From assembly GCF_002797675.1 (NCBI RefSeq), contig NZ_PGEX01000001.1:2728001-2792000 (forward strand): a stretch of 64,000 nt of DNA, read 5' to 3'. A program made the position numbers and the translations under genes. Of the stretch, positions 45,531 to 53,283 are shown one piece after another. The first letter of the stretch is position 1; each line of letters starts with the position of its first letter. The DNA is from Hallerella succinigenes. GTDB taxonomy: Bacteria; Fibrobacterota; Fibrobacteria; Fibrobacterales; Fibrobacteraceae. The notes beneath the pieces are model-generated. The model searched no databases. It saw nothing but the letters and a program-made list of their open reading frames with translations, and was not told the origin of the DNA.

Positions 45531-45602
45531 TTGAACATTTTTGATGAATTTGAAAATGCGGACGACATTTTTGAATGGATAAAATGCTACGTGAGAGTTT
45601 AA
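45531..45602 (+). CDS. Possible 23-residue upstream peptide
   Basis: TTG start with GGGAG five bases upstream, reading NIFDEFENADDIFEWIKCYVRV then TAA. It lies alone 50 bp before the next gene. Acidic and aromatic, no known family. The ribosome site is reasonable but length and start make this weak. Confidence 0.2.
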   Translation: MNIFDEFENADDIFEWIKCYVRV

Positions 45603-45652
45603 AAAGTTGAACTTGAAAATGCTCGAAGTTAGCTTTTTTTTGAGGTGACTTC

Positions 45653-46357
45653 ATGAAAGCATTGATCGGTGTAATGCCCCTGTGGGATGACGAAAAGGAA
45701 AGCATCTGGATGTTCCCCGGCTACTTGGAAGGGATTCAAAAAGCGGGCGGAATTCCGATTGTTTTACCGCTCTCTTCCGATGAAGGCGACTTGGAGCATT
45801 TGGTAAAAATGTGTGATGAATTTCTGTTCACCGGTGGTCATGATGTTTCTCCGGAGCTATACCAGGAAAAGCTTTTGAACAAATCCGTCGTCTGCTGCAG
45901 TCGAAGGGATGCGATGGAAAAGATCGTGCTGCAAAAGGTTTTGGAACTCGACAAGCCTTTGCTCGGCATTTGTCGCGGTATCCAGTTTTTGAATGCCGCT
46001 CTCGGGGGAACCTTGTATCAGGACCTGCCGACGGAAAGACCTTCGGTGATGGAACATCACCAACAGGCTCCTTATGACGTTCCTGTGCACCGGGTAAAAA
46101 TTCTCAAGGATTCGCCTTTGTTCCAATGCTTGGGCGTGGAAGAGCTCTTGGTGAACAGTTATCATCATCAAGCGGTCAGAAGGATGTCGCCTATGTTAAA
46201 ACCAATGGCCGTTTCGGAAGACGGCTTGGTGGAAGCTCTTTATATGCCTGGACATCGCTTTGTTTGGGCGGTACAGTGGCATCCGGAATTTTCGTACAAG
46301 ACGGATGTGAGCAGTATTCAAATATTGCAAGCATTTGTAAGGATGAGTGGCAAATAA
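45653..46357 (+). CDS. Gamma-glutamyl-gamma-aminobutyrate hydrolase-family protein (peptidase C26)
   Basis: Class I glutamine amidotransferase fold, 234 residues, related to PuuD. Nucleophile elbow PLLGICRGIQFLNAALGGTLYQDL carries the Cys, and AVQWHPEFSY carries the catalytic His with its Glu. LFTGGHDVSPELYQE is the family substrate region. GAGGTG lies 7 nt before the ATG. PuuD acts in putrescine breakdown, which would fit the potABCD system elsewhere in the window, but other gamma-glutamyl substrates are equally possible. Confidence 0.88.
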   Translation: MKALIGVMPLWDDEKESIWMFPGYLEGIQKAGGIPIVLPLSSDEGDLEHLVKMCDEFLFTGGHDVSPELYQEKLLNKSVVCCSRRDAMEKIVLQKVLELDKPLLGICRGIQFLNAALGGTLYQDLPTERPSVMEHHQQAPYDVPVHRVKILKDSPLFQCLGVEELLVNSYHHQAVRRMSPMLKPMAVSEDGLVEALYMPGHRFVWAVQWHPEFSYKTDVSSIQILQAFVRMSGK

Positions 46358-46403
46358 AAAAGCACAGGGTTCGAAAAAGTTTTTTCCATCCTGCACGCAA
46401 AAT

Positions 46404-46418
46404 TGTGACTTAGTCACA
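46404..46418. promoter_or_regulatory. Crp/Fnr-type operator candidate upstream of trxA copy 1
   Basis: TGTGACTTAGTCACA is a 7+1+7 palindrome of the TGTGA...TCACA class, but with 5 rather than 6 bases between half-sites. A Crp/Fnr-family regulator gene (broken) lies just beyond copy 2. Confidence 0.5.
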
Positions 46419-46429
46419 GCTGCCTAGAA

Positions 46430-46475
46430 CCTCTTTATGTAATATATAGGTGTAAGAACAATCCACATAAAGAGG
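46430..46475 (+). promoter_or_regulatory. Inverted repeat enclosing the trxA ribosome site (copy 1)
   Basis: CCTCTTTATGT (46430-46440) and ACATAAAGAGG (46465-46475) pair perfectly over 11 bp. The right arm is the AAAGAGG Shine-Dalgarno, 6 nt before the ATG. If the left arm is transcribed, the hairpin would mask translation. AT-rich AATATATAGG between the arms may instead be a -10 region, making this a DNA operator. Confidence 0.5.
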
Positions 46476-46481
46476 TAAAAC

Positions 46482-46790
46482 ATGTCTGAACTGACGATCA
46501 CAAAAGAAAACTTTGAAGCAGAAGTTATGCAGTCCAAGGTCCCGGTGCTCATCGATTTTTGGGCAAGCTGGTGCGGACCTTGCCGCATGCTCTCCCCGAT
46601 TATTTCCGAAATTGCGGAAGAGAGCGAGGGAAAGTTCAAGGTTGGCAAGGTGAACGTGGACGAACAGGAAGAACTCGCCGCCCAGTTCCGCGTATCGAGC
46701 ATTCCGACTCTTGTCGTGGTCAAGGACGGCAAGGTCACGAACAGCTCTGTCGGCGTGCGGCCTAAGGCTCAGATTCTCGCCATGATCTAA
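46482..46790 (+). CDS. trxA: Thioredoxin, copy 1
   Basis: Cytoplasmic dithiol reductant, 102 residues. Classic active site FWASWCGPCRML, the buried Asp in PVLIDFWA, cis-Pro loop SSIPTLVVV and FKVGKVNVDEQEELAAQF. The protein is identical to copy 2 at 53542 (0 amino-acid changes, 6 silent ones), so either selection or recent exchange keeps them the same. AAAGAGG lies 6 nt before the ATG. Confidence 0.96.
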   Translation: MSELTITKENFEAEVMQSKVPVLIDFWASWCGPCRMLSPIISEIAEESEGKFKVGKVNVDEQEELAAQFRVSSIPTLVVVKDGKVTNSSVGVRPKAQILAMI

Positions 46791-46793
46791 TTC

Positions 46794-46873
46794 TGTAAGC
46801 TACCCATTTTTAGGACTGGTTTAAAGTGAACAGTCCTAATTATGGGGAAGCTTACAAAAATGGGTAGCTGACA
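46794..46873. mobile_element. Cluster of three IS-end-like inverted repeats (element relic or MITE-like hairpin)
   Basis: TGTAAGCTACCCATTTTT begins at 46794. Its near-complement CAGTCCTAATTATGGGG-AAGCTTACA ends at 46856, with TAGGACTG / CAGTCCTA inside. A third end, AAAAATGGGTAGCTGACA, occupies 46856-46873. TG...CA tips and the CCC/GGG plus A/T-run layout resemble IS3-family ends, but no transposase remains. It starts exactly where the trxA repeat stops. It may also act as the trxA terminator. Confidence 0.45.
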
Positions 46874-46881
46874 TATATCTT

Positions 46882-46920
46882 TGTATTGACATACATCAAT
46901 ACATTTCCTAAAATAGACGC
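46882..46920 (+). promoter_or_regulatory. Sigma-70-type promoter with overlapping operator; probably leaderless start
   Basis: TTGACA (46886-46891), 17-bp spacer, TAAAAT (46909-46914). Only six bases (AGACGC) separate the -10 box from the ATG, so transcription should start at or within a base of the start codon. TGTATTGA-N6-TCAATACA (46882-46903) is a perfect inverted repeat over the -35 box, a likely site for autorepression by the encoded ribbon-helix-helix protein. Confidence 0.75.
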
Positions 46921-47253
46921 ATGGCTCCAAAACGTAAATCGCAAAAACGTAAGCATCCCAAAGGCTTCAAGCTGGTAAAGGATATTTATTCCCCAAGCGA
47001 AATCGAAGCCCTGGAAAATGATACGCATGTTAGATTTCCCATGACAATCTCGGGCGGTCATGAATCCGAAACTTTGGAAGAATCGCTTTCGCGAATCAAG
47101 CGTGCCATTGCGGAATCCAAGGAAGAAAAAAAGATGTACTCAATCCGTCTCAAAGTCAAGACGGTCGATGCGATCAAGCGCAAGGCTTCTGCCGCCGGCA
47201 TTCCGTACCAAACCTACATCAACGCCCTCCTCGACAACGCCGCGCTTGCGTAG
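46921..47253 (+). CDS. CopG/ribbon-helix-helix (antitoxin-like) protein
   Basis: 110 residues. The basic N-terminus MAPKRKSQKRKHPKGFK is followed by an acidic middle and a C-terminal RHH-type region: MYSIRLKVKTVDAIKRKASAAGIPYQTYINALLDNAA, the usual strand-helix-helix pattern of CopG-like antitoxins. No toxin gene is adjacent on either side, so it is an orphan or an independent regulator. It has no Shine-Dalgarno; see the promoter at 46882, which implies a leaderless mRNA. Confidence 0.78.
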   Translation: MAPKRKSQKRKHPKGFKLVKDIYSPSEIEALENDTHVRFPMTISGGHESETLEESLSRIKRAIAESKEEKKMYSIRLKVKTVDAIKRKASAAGIPYQTYINALLDNAALA

Positions 47254-47254
47254 A

Positions 47255-47310
47255 GATTGCTTCGTCACTTCGTTCCTCGCAATGACATTCTGAACGTTCC
47301 TCGCAATGTC
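47255..47310. repeat. Dispersed extragenic repeat (two tandem partial copies)
   Basis: GATTGCTTCGTCACTTCG...CTCGCAATGAC (47255-47286) is the inverse of the widespread GTCATTGCGAGGAACGAAG... intergenic repeat. A second partial copy GAACGTTCCTCGCAATGTC follows at 47292-47310. Related sequence lies at 54478-54519, beyond the other side of the polysaccharide island. Confidence 0.75.
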
Positions 47311-47361
47311 AGTTCCTAAAATGCTATCTTTACTAGCATAGCGTAAAAAAAGGTCTTTATT

Positions 47362-48081
47362 ATGAACATAGCTCTTTTGACAGCGGGTGGAACCGGCAAC
47401 CGAATGGGACAGGACATCCCGAAACAGTTCATGTGCATTGATAATCAGCCTGTGATCATCTATACGATGCAGGCATTTCAATACAGTAAAGATATTGATG
47501 CTATCGCGGTGGTCTGCATCCCTGGATGGGAACCGATCATGCAGGCGTACGCGAACCAGTTCAACATCACCAAGTTGAAGTGGATTTTTCCGGGCGGCGA
47601 TTCGAATCAAGAGTCTATCTTCAACGGCATCAGCGGGTTGAAGTCCAACGGGTGTGACGATGACGATATTATCCTTGTGCATGATGGCGTGCGGCCTCTT
47701 GTGTCGAACGAGATCATTGCGAATAATATTGCCACCTGCAAAGAATTTGGGTATGCTGTTACCGGGCTTACTTGCAAGGAAGCGATCATGGAATTGGTGG
47801 ATGGGAACGTCCATGAAATCGAGATCCCTCGGGAACGCTTGGTTCGCACGCAAACGCCGCATACCTACCGGCTGAAATCCTTGTTGAAGGCGCACGAAGA
47901 CGCTAAAAAACAGGGGATTGTCAATACGGTCGCCTCCTGTACGCTGATTGCCGCTACGGGCGTCAAGGATCAGCACCTGGTCGAAGGTTCTGAAAAGAAC
48001 GGGTTAAAGCTGACTCGTCCGCAGGATGTCGAAATTTTCAAGGCGATGATCCATAGCGAACCTGAACCTTGGATGAAGTAG
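47362..48081 (+). CDS. IspD/TarI-family cytidylyltransferase (probably polyol-phosphate)
   Basis: Activates a phosphorylated alcohol with CTP. 239 residues: ALLTAGGTGNRMGQDIPKQFM (nucleotide-binding loop with the Arg and Lys), IILVHDGVRPLVSNEII, RERLVRTQTPHTYRLKSLL and LKLTRPQDVEIF near the end. The overall pattern and the neighbouring CDP-alcohol phosphotransferase favour a TarI-like ribitol- or related polyol-5-phosphate enzyme over IspD of isoprenoid synthesis. First gene of the surface-polysaccharide cluster; the next gene starts 1 bp after its stop. Confidence 0.85.
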   Translation: MNIALLTAGGTGNRMGQDIPKQFMCIDNQPVIIYTMQAFQYSKDIDAIAVVCIPGWEPIMQAYANQFNITKLKWIFPGGDSNQESIFNGISGLKSNGCDDDDIILVHDGVRPLVSNEIIANNIATCKEFGYAVTGLTCKEAIMELVDGNVHEIEIPRERLVRTQTPHTYRLKSLLKAHEDAKKQGIVNTVASCTLIAATGVKDQHLVEGSEKNGLKLTRPQDVEIFKAMIHSEPEPWMK

Positions 48082-48082
48082 C

Positions 48083-49099
48083 ATGCCTTACGCGGATGAC
48101 GTAAAAAGGGCTGCGGAAAGCCTGCTCCCCTGGGAAAAGTTGAGCGGCAAGAACATTTTGATTACGGGCGCTACCGGCATGATCGGTTCCACCTTAATCG
48201 ATGTCTTAATGTCTCATGCGCCTTTAGATTTTCATGTTTATGCGTCTGGGCGTAATGAGTCCAAAGTGGCGGCGGTCTTTTCTAAATACGCGAGGAATCC
48301 CCATTTCCATTTTGTCCGTTATGACGTGAGGGAACCTTTGGAAAGCGATGTTTGCTTTCACTATATGATTGCCGGTGCAGGCGTGGCTTCGCCGCAGCTG
48401 TATTCCACGGACCCGGTTTCCGTAATCAAGTCGAACCTTTGGGGGGTCGACAACTTGCTGTCGTACGGGGCTAAAAATGGCCTGGAAAAATTTCTCTACA
48501 TCTCTTCTGGCGAAATATATGGCGAAGGGGATGGACGTGTCTTTTCAGAAGACTATAGCGGCTATGTGAATTGCGCGACCCTTCGTGCCTGTTATCCGTC
48601 TGCAAAACGGGCGACAGAATCTCTTTGCATTGCCTACGGCCACCAGTTCTCGATAGATGTGAGTATTGCAAGGCCGTGCCATGTATATGGCCCCCATTTT
48701 ACCGACTCCGATAAGCGGGTGTATGCCCAGTTCATTCGAAATGTTCTTCGCAAGGAAGACATTGTGATGAAGAGTACGGGCTCGCAATACCGGTCTTGGT
48801 GCTATGCGGTGGATTGTGCAACGGCTTTGCTCTTTATTTTGCTGAAAGGCGAAAATGGGGAAGCGTACAACATCGCCGACGAAAGTTCGAATATAACTAT
48901 TAAGGAACTGGCGGAGATGGTCGCTGGCATTGGAAACCGAAAAGTGGTAATCGATTTGCCGGACGAAGCGGAAAAGCAGGGCTTTAACATTGTGACGAAA
49001 TCCCTGTATTCCACAGAAAAGCTTCGCTCCCTGGGTTGGACGTGTAACGGAAGCATGCTCGACAAGATGAAGTCGACGATAGAGGCGTTGCAAGGATGA
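48083..49099 (+). CDS. NAD-dependent epimerase/dehydratase (extended SDR)
   Basis: 338 residues with Rossmann motif NILITGATGMIGSTLIDVL near residue 25, then YISSGEIYGEG with the Ser, and YPSAKRATESLCIAYG with the Tyr-x-x-x-Lys shape shifted to YPSAKR. RPCHVYGPHF and the C-terminal sugar-nucleotide part KSLYSTEKLRSLGW follow. It probably modifies the nucleotide-activated precursor made by the upstream cytidylyltransferase or another nucleotide sugar; the substrate is not readable. Overlaps the next gene by 4 bp. Confidence 0.87.
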   Translation: MPYADDVKRAAESLLPWEKLSGKNILITGATGMIGSTLIDVLMSHAPLDFHVYASGRNESKVAAVFSKYARNPHFHFVRYDVREPLESDVCFHYMIAGAGVASPQLYSTDPVSVIKSNLWGVDNLLSYGAKNGLEKFLYISSGEIYGEGDGRVFSEDYSGYVNCATLRACYPSAKRATESLCIAYGHQFSIDVSIARPCHVYGPHFTDSDKRVYAQFIRNVLRKEDIVMKSTGSQYRSWCYAVDCATALLFILLKGENGEAYNIADESSNITIKELAEMVAGIGNRKVVIDLPDEAEKQGFNIVTKSLYSTEKLRSLGWTCNGSMLDKMKSTIEALQG

Positions 49100-50250
49100 A
49101 AAAAATTGTTGTAATGGGACTATTTACAGACCCGAATCAGGGAGATCCGTTAATTCATAGGACGGTAAAAGAACTTTATACGCGTTGTAGCGAAGAAAAA
49201 ATAGAATGGAAAGATGTGAATTTCCGCTTTTTCTTTGAAGGTCTCCCGAGGAAATTTGCAATTCATGTCGCGAAAAAATTGTTTTATAAGGTTAAACGAT
49301 TAGCCGTTCGGTTTAACTCAAAATTTTTATATAATGTTCAAATAAAAATCCTCGCATATTGCATGGCGCAACATTTTAAAGGATGCGATGGCGTTCTTCT
49401 TGTGGGCGGTGGAGTTATTCATTATAAATTCCATGATTATTGGATAACTATTTCCGCATCACTTTTAGCTTGTAAAAAATTGAACATTCCGATGCTGATT
49501 AATGCGATTGGTATTGAAGGCTTTGATGAAAAGAATCCAAAGTGCCAACTGCTCAGTAAATACATGCGGGTTGGCAGCTTGCGCTTTATTTCGACACGGG
49601 ACGATGTTACGACTCTGAAGGAAAAGTATTTAAAAGGCGACACTTCGGTCTATGTGACTAAAGTGATTGATCCTGTGATATTCTGTTCTAAATTGTTTGA
49701 TGTGAAGGTCCAAAAAGAAGGCGTTGTGGGAGTCGGTCTGCTTTGGAAAAACTTTATGAAAAAGTATCGTGAAAAAATCACGGTAGCGGATCTTCGCAAG
49801 TATTATATCGATGTTGTTGAAGAATTAGAACGCCGGAATATTCGCTGGGAATTTTTCACAAATGGTTTGGAAACAGATACAGATTTAATTCCCGATTTGG
49901 AAGAGCATTTTAAGCGAAAATTTGAGGTCCGTATTCCCCATGATACAGACGAATTCATGTCGATGATCGCTTCTTATAGAGGAATCATTACGGCCCGCAT
50001 GCATGGATGCATTACGGCTTACTCTTTTGATGTTCCGGCTGTGGCTTATAATTGGGTGGAAAAGGTGGGCTTTTGGTTCCAAAACATTCATCATCCGGAG
50101 AGGACGATCCTGTTAGACAATCTGGATGGCTCGATGGCTGTACAACGATTCTTGACTGCCGAAAAAGAAGGCTATGAGGCAGACCTGAGAAAGGAACTGG
50201 AAGAAAATCATCTCAAGTCCATAAAAAAAGCTTTGGAATTCATTCGCTAA
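49096..50250 (+). CDS. Polysaccharide pyruvyl transferase family protein
   Basis: 384 residues of the PS_pyruv_trans family, which adds pyruvate ketals to surface glycans. Visible: MGLFTDPNQGDPLIHRTVKELY, VLLVGGGVIHYKFHDYW, LRFISTRDDVTTLKEKYL and the nucleotide/substrate block YRGIITARMHGCITAYSFDVPAVAYNWVEKVGFWF. The 5' half is noticeably AT-rich compared with the core genes, a sign of acquisition. Start overlaps the epimerase stop (ATGA); the flippase gene follows 1 bp after the stop. Confidence 0.85.
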   Translation: MKKIVVMGLFTDPNQGDPLIHRTVKELYTRCSEEKIEWKDVNFRFFFEGLPRKFAIHVAKKLFYKVKRLAVRFNSKFLYNVQIKILAYCMAQHFKGCDGVLLVGGGVIHYKFHDYWITISASLLACKKLNIPMLINAIGIEGFDEKNPKCQLLSKYMRVGSLRFISTRDDVTTLKEKYLKGDTSVYVTKVIDPVIFCSKLFDVKVQKEGVVGVGLLWKNFMKKYREKITVADLRKYYIDVVEELERRNIRWEFFTNGLETDTDLIPDLEEHFKRKFEVRIPHDTDEFMSMIASYRGIITARMHGCITAYSFDVPAVAYNWVEKVGFWFQNIHHPERTILLDNLDGSMAVQRFLTAEKEGYEADLRKELEENHLKSIKKALEFIR

Positions 50251-50251
50251 A

Positions 50252-51739
50252 ATGCCAGAAAAAAACTTAACTCAAAAAACAGTCTCGTCGGTTAAATGGT
50301 CCGCCATCGAGAAATTTGGATTGCAGGGAATGCGGTTCGTTCTCGGGTTGATTATGGCCCGCTTGCTATTGCCGTCTGACTACGGTACTGTTGGGTTGAT
50401 TTCGATTTTTATTGCCATCTCGACGACTTTTGTGGACAGCGGTTTTGGTCGAGCTCTAATCCGAAAGCTGGATCGCACGGAAACCGATTTTTCGACAGTC
50501 TTTTATTTTAACATCATCGTCGCTTGCGTTTGTTATGGCATTCTTTTCTTGATCGCACCTTGGATTGCGGAATTTTTTAAGGTTCCTATATTAACATCCA
50601 TTGTCCGGGTACAGAGTATCACTTTGATCATCAGTGCGCTGATGCAAATTCATGTATCCAAGCTGACGATTGAACTCAATTTTAAGGCCCTTGCCATTCG
50701 CTCCATTCTGGCGACTCTCTTGTCTGGTATTTGCGGAATTATCATGGCTTATAACGGCTTTGGCGTTTGGGCCTTGGTCTATCAGACAATCTTGCAGCAT
50801 GTCATCAATCTGGTTTTCATTTATATCTACTGCAGGTGGCGTCCTTCCCTTGTTTTTTCTTGGAAGTCATTTAAGGAACTGGGCTCGTTTGGCAGCAAAC
50901 TTTTAGCGTCGAGTCTTTTGCATACGATTTACATGCAAATGAATACACTGGTAATCGGCCGCTTTTTTTCGGCAAAGGACATCGGTTTTTACAATCGAGG
51001 CGCCCAGTTTGCCCATTTGCCTGTGGACACAATGAACAGCGTTTTGGGTAAAGTGGCTTTCCCAATTTTTGTCAATTTGCAAAATGACGATACTCGCTTG
51101 ATCAATGCGTATAGGAAGTATGTCCGGGCACTTTCAATTCCTGTTTCATTTGGGTGTATTTTATTGGCAGCGATTGCAAAGCCGCTGATTCTGCTTTTAC
51201 TCACAAACCGCTGGGCGGATTCGATTCTTTATTTGCAAATTATCGCGCTCGCGGTAGTCTTTGATCCCATCTGTTCTGTGAATCTGGTTCTGCTTCAGGT
51301 GAAGGGTCGGTCGGATCTTTATTTGCGCCTTGAAATTATCAAGAAGACTGTTTCCATGGCGATTCTCTTTGCGGCGATCCCGTTTGGGGTTGTCGGCATT
51401 TGTGTGTCGAAGATTATTTATACTCAATTTGCGGTCATTGTAAATACGTATTATACGGGCAAGTTCTTTAATCTTGGCTATTTTGCACAAGTGAAGGATT
51501 TTTCCAAGTATTTGTTGATCGCGGTTTTCGCGTGCTTGCCTGCATTTGGCCTTGCGAATGTTCCTTTGACGGAATGGTTGTCTATTCCAGAAAACGCCGC
51601 GTATTTTGTAAGCCTAGCCGTGGGATGTATTTCTGCGACGGGCTTGTATTATCTATTTTTGCGGAAAGACGAGTCGTTTCAGTACTTTCTTAAAATATTT
51701 GAAAATAAGTTTCCCTTTTTAAAAAAGGTGTTCCGGTAA
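50252..51739 (+). CDS. Wzx-type polysaccharide flippase (WzxC/MviN-like)
   Basis: Moves lipid-linked glycan units across the inner membrane. 495 residues with about 12-14 helices. The start NLTQKTVSSVKWSAIEKFGLQGMRFVLGLIMARLLLPSDYGTVGLISIF is typical of WzxC; the middle has ASSLLHTIYMQMNTLVIGRFFSAKDIGFYNRGAQFAHLP. Sits between the pyruvyl transferase (1 bp) and the CDP-alcohol phosphotransferase (8 bp), so it probably carries the glycan made by this cluster. AT-rich like its neighbours. Confidence 0.9.
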   Translation: MPEKNLTQKTVSSVKWSAIEKFGLQGMRFVLGLIMARLLLPSDYGTVGLISIFIAISTTFVDSGFGRALIRKLDRTETDFSTVFYFNIIVACVCYGILFLIAPWIAEFFKVPILTSIVRVQSITLIISALMQIHVSKLTIELNFKALAIRSILATLLSGICGIIMAYNGFGVWALVYQTILQHVINLVFIYIYCRWRPSLVFSWKSFKELGSFGSKLLASSLLHTIYMQMNTLVIGRFFSAKDIGFYNRGAQFAHLPVDTMNSVLGKVAFPIFVNLQNDDTRLINAYRKYVRALSIPVSFGCILLAAIAKPLILLLLTNRWADSILYLQIIALAVVFDPICSVNLVLLQVKGRSDLYLRLEIIKKTVSMAILFAAIPFGVVGICVSKIIYTQFAVIVNTYYTGKFFNLGYFAQVKDFSKYLLIAVFACLPAFGLANVPLTEWLSIPENAAYFVSLAVGCISATGLYYLFLRKDESFQYFLKIFENKFPFLKKVFR

Positions 51740-51747
51740 GCTTTCTT

Positions 51748-53016
51748 ATGAGTCAGGTGAAAAGTTTTTTAAAGTCGGTCGCGAACGCGCTTTATACCAT
51801 GAAGCGGGTTGTCAAGTTTATGTTGTGGTATCCCGCTGTGGCTCTGATGCCCCGAAATCCGAAAAAGATTCTTTTTGGCGCTTGGTGGGGAAATCAATTT
51901 TCCGATAACCCCAAATATTTTTTGAAATATATCCTTTCCTTGAATCAGGGATTTGAATGTTATTGGTTTGGGAATGAGTGCATCCGTTCCAAGGTAGAAG
52001 CTTTTCCTGGAGTGACCTTTGTAAAAAAAGGCAGCCTGAAAGCGCGTTGGCATTTATTGACTGCAAAATGGATGGTTACCAATTTAGGCGCGGAATGCGA
52101 TGTGACAAATCGGTTCCCGACTTACGGCCGCATTAAGCAGCTGACTTTTTGGCATGGTACTGCATACAAGGGTGTCTGTAACCGAGACTATCACGCAGAG
52201 CTTTCCAAGAATCCTTTCAAGAGATTTGCACAGTATTTTTTATCGAAGGATTTTAGCATTGCCGCTCCGTTGTGGTCGTGGGCTTCGTTCTCGTTTGAAG
52301 AAATGCGTTTTTTGATGCCTTATGAAGTTCCTTGGCAGTTCAAGCCCGAAATGTCCATTGCTGCGGGGACTGCGAGAATCGATTACTTGATTCAAAATAA
52401 AGACAATCCAGACGAAATCCGTCGTGTCAAGGCAAACATCGCGTCGATGCTGGGGCTTCCCACGGATAAACGCTGGATCCTTTATATGCCGACATGGCGC
52501 AAGGGAATTGGGGTGAATTACTCGTTTATGACGTCTAAGAGGACCGGCGAAATCAACGCGATTCTTGAAAAGAAAAATGCCATTTTGATAGAAAAGCAGC
52601 ATCCGCAGGTTTTGCAAAAGAACAATATTCAGGGCGGATGGAACGGCTCCATTTACATGATGTCGTCGGATAACGCTTTGACGGATATCGATACTCAGGA
52701 ATTGTTGCTATCCAGTGATTGCCTGATTACGGATTATTCGTCTTGCCTGTGCGATTTTGAAACGATGGATAGACCCGTGATTCACTATGTGTACGATTAC
52801 AAGGAATACACATCGACAGAACGGACGGATTATCATGATGTCCATGAATATGCGGCCGGCCCAGTTGCTTTTTCGGAAGATGAATTTATTCAGGCTTTGG
52901 CCATGGATGATGCGGCGATGTTGGCTGTGAAGGGCCCCAAGGCTGGAGATTTGGTTGCTGCGGAAAAAGGACATGCCTGTGAAACTTTTGCAAAGTGGGT
53001 GGGGCTGATTCCGTGA
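51748..53016 (+). CDS. CDP-glycerol/ribitol glycerophosphotransferase family protein (TagF/TarL-like)
   Basis: Transfers polyol phosphate from a CDP-polyol to a glycan, building teichoic-acid-like chains. 422 residues. N-terminal membrane-proximal region, then KQLTFWHGTAYKGV with the conserved His, IAAGTARIDYLI, RWILYMPTWRKG and the CDP-binding end LLLSSDCLITDYSSCLCDFETMDRPVIHYVYD. Together with the cytidylyltransferase at 47362 this indicates a phosphodiester-linked surface polymer in a Gram-negative host. A GTG of the next, broken gene overlaps its stop. Confidence 0.88.
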   Translation: MSQVKSFLKSVANALYTMKRVVKFMLWYPAVALMPRNPKKILFGAWWGNQFSDNPKYFLKYILSLNQGFECYWFGNECIRSKVEAFPGVTFVKKGSLKARWHLLTAKWMVTNLGAECDVTNRFPTYGRIKQLTFWHGTAYKGVCNRDYHAELSKNPFKRFAQYFLSKDFSIAAPLWSWASFSFEEMRFLMPYEVPWQFKPEMSIAAGTARIDYLIQNKDNPDEIRRVKANIASMLGLPTDKRWILYMPTWRKGIGVNYSFMTSKRTGEINAILEKKNAILIEKQHPQVLQKNNIQGGWNGSIYMMSSDNALTDIDTQELLLSSDCLITDYSSCLCDFETMDRPVIHYVYDYKEYTSTERTDYHDVHEYAAGPVAFSEDEFIQALAMDDAAMLAVKGPKAGDLVAAEKGHACETFAKWVGLIP

Positions 53017-53283
53017 TAGTTGGCAACAAATTATTAGACAAAGCGGATACATATCCTCTGCGCGGGATTTGTATGCTGATGATTTTTTTCATCATGCTTT
53101 TAATCGTTATACAAACGTGGAATATACCTCTCTAGGGGAAAATCTTTTAGTTAACCCGCTATATTTATTTGCAACTGTTATGTAGAAAACTATTGGTTAC
53201 TGGTTCTTTCTTCAATTGTTGTTACGTCTGTATTTGTGTTGGCTTATGGCAAGCTAGATTCTAAAGTATTAAATAAATCTTGA
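53013..53283 (+). pseudogene. Broken acyltransferase-3-like membrane protein gene
   Basis: Begins GNKLLDKADTYPLRGICMLMIFF, then after a shift at a T-run continues HHAFNRYTNVEYTSLGENLLVNPL. This is the typical N-terminus of acyltransferase-3 proteins (LRG...F.HHAF). A stop and another frame change lead straight to NYWLLVLSSIVVTSVFVLAYGKLD, which looks like the extreme C-terminus. The central 200-300 residues are missing. So one frameshift plus a large internal deletion. Confidence 0.65.

Larger units (their letters stand above)
46402..46793 (+). repeat. 392-bp direct repeat, copy 1 (thioredoxin gene with its upstream region)
   Basis: Matches 53462-53853 with 8 mismatches (about 98% identity): two upstream of the gene and six inside it, all synonymous. 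Identity stops abruptly at both ends. The right end abuts the IS-end-like debris at 46794. Confidence 0.95.

Noticed and set aside
47362-48081. Calling this gene ispD of isoprenoid synthesis
   Set aside because: The family match alone allows IspD, but the operon with a CDP-alcohol phosphotransferase and flippase favours a polyol-phosphate cytidylyltransferase.
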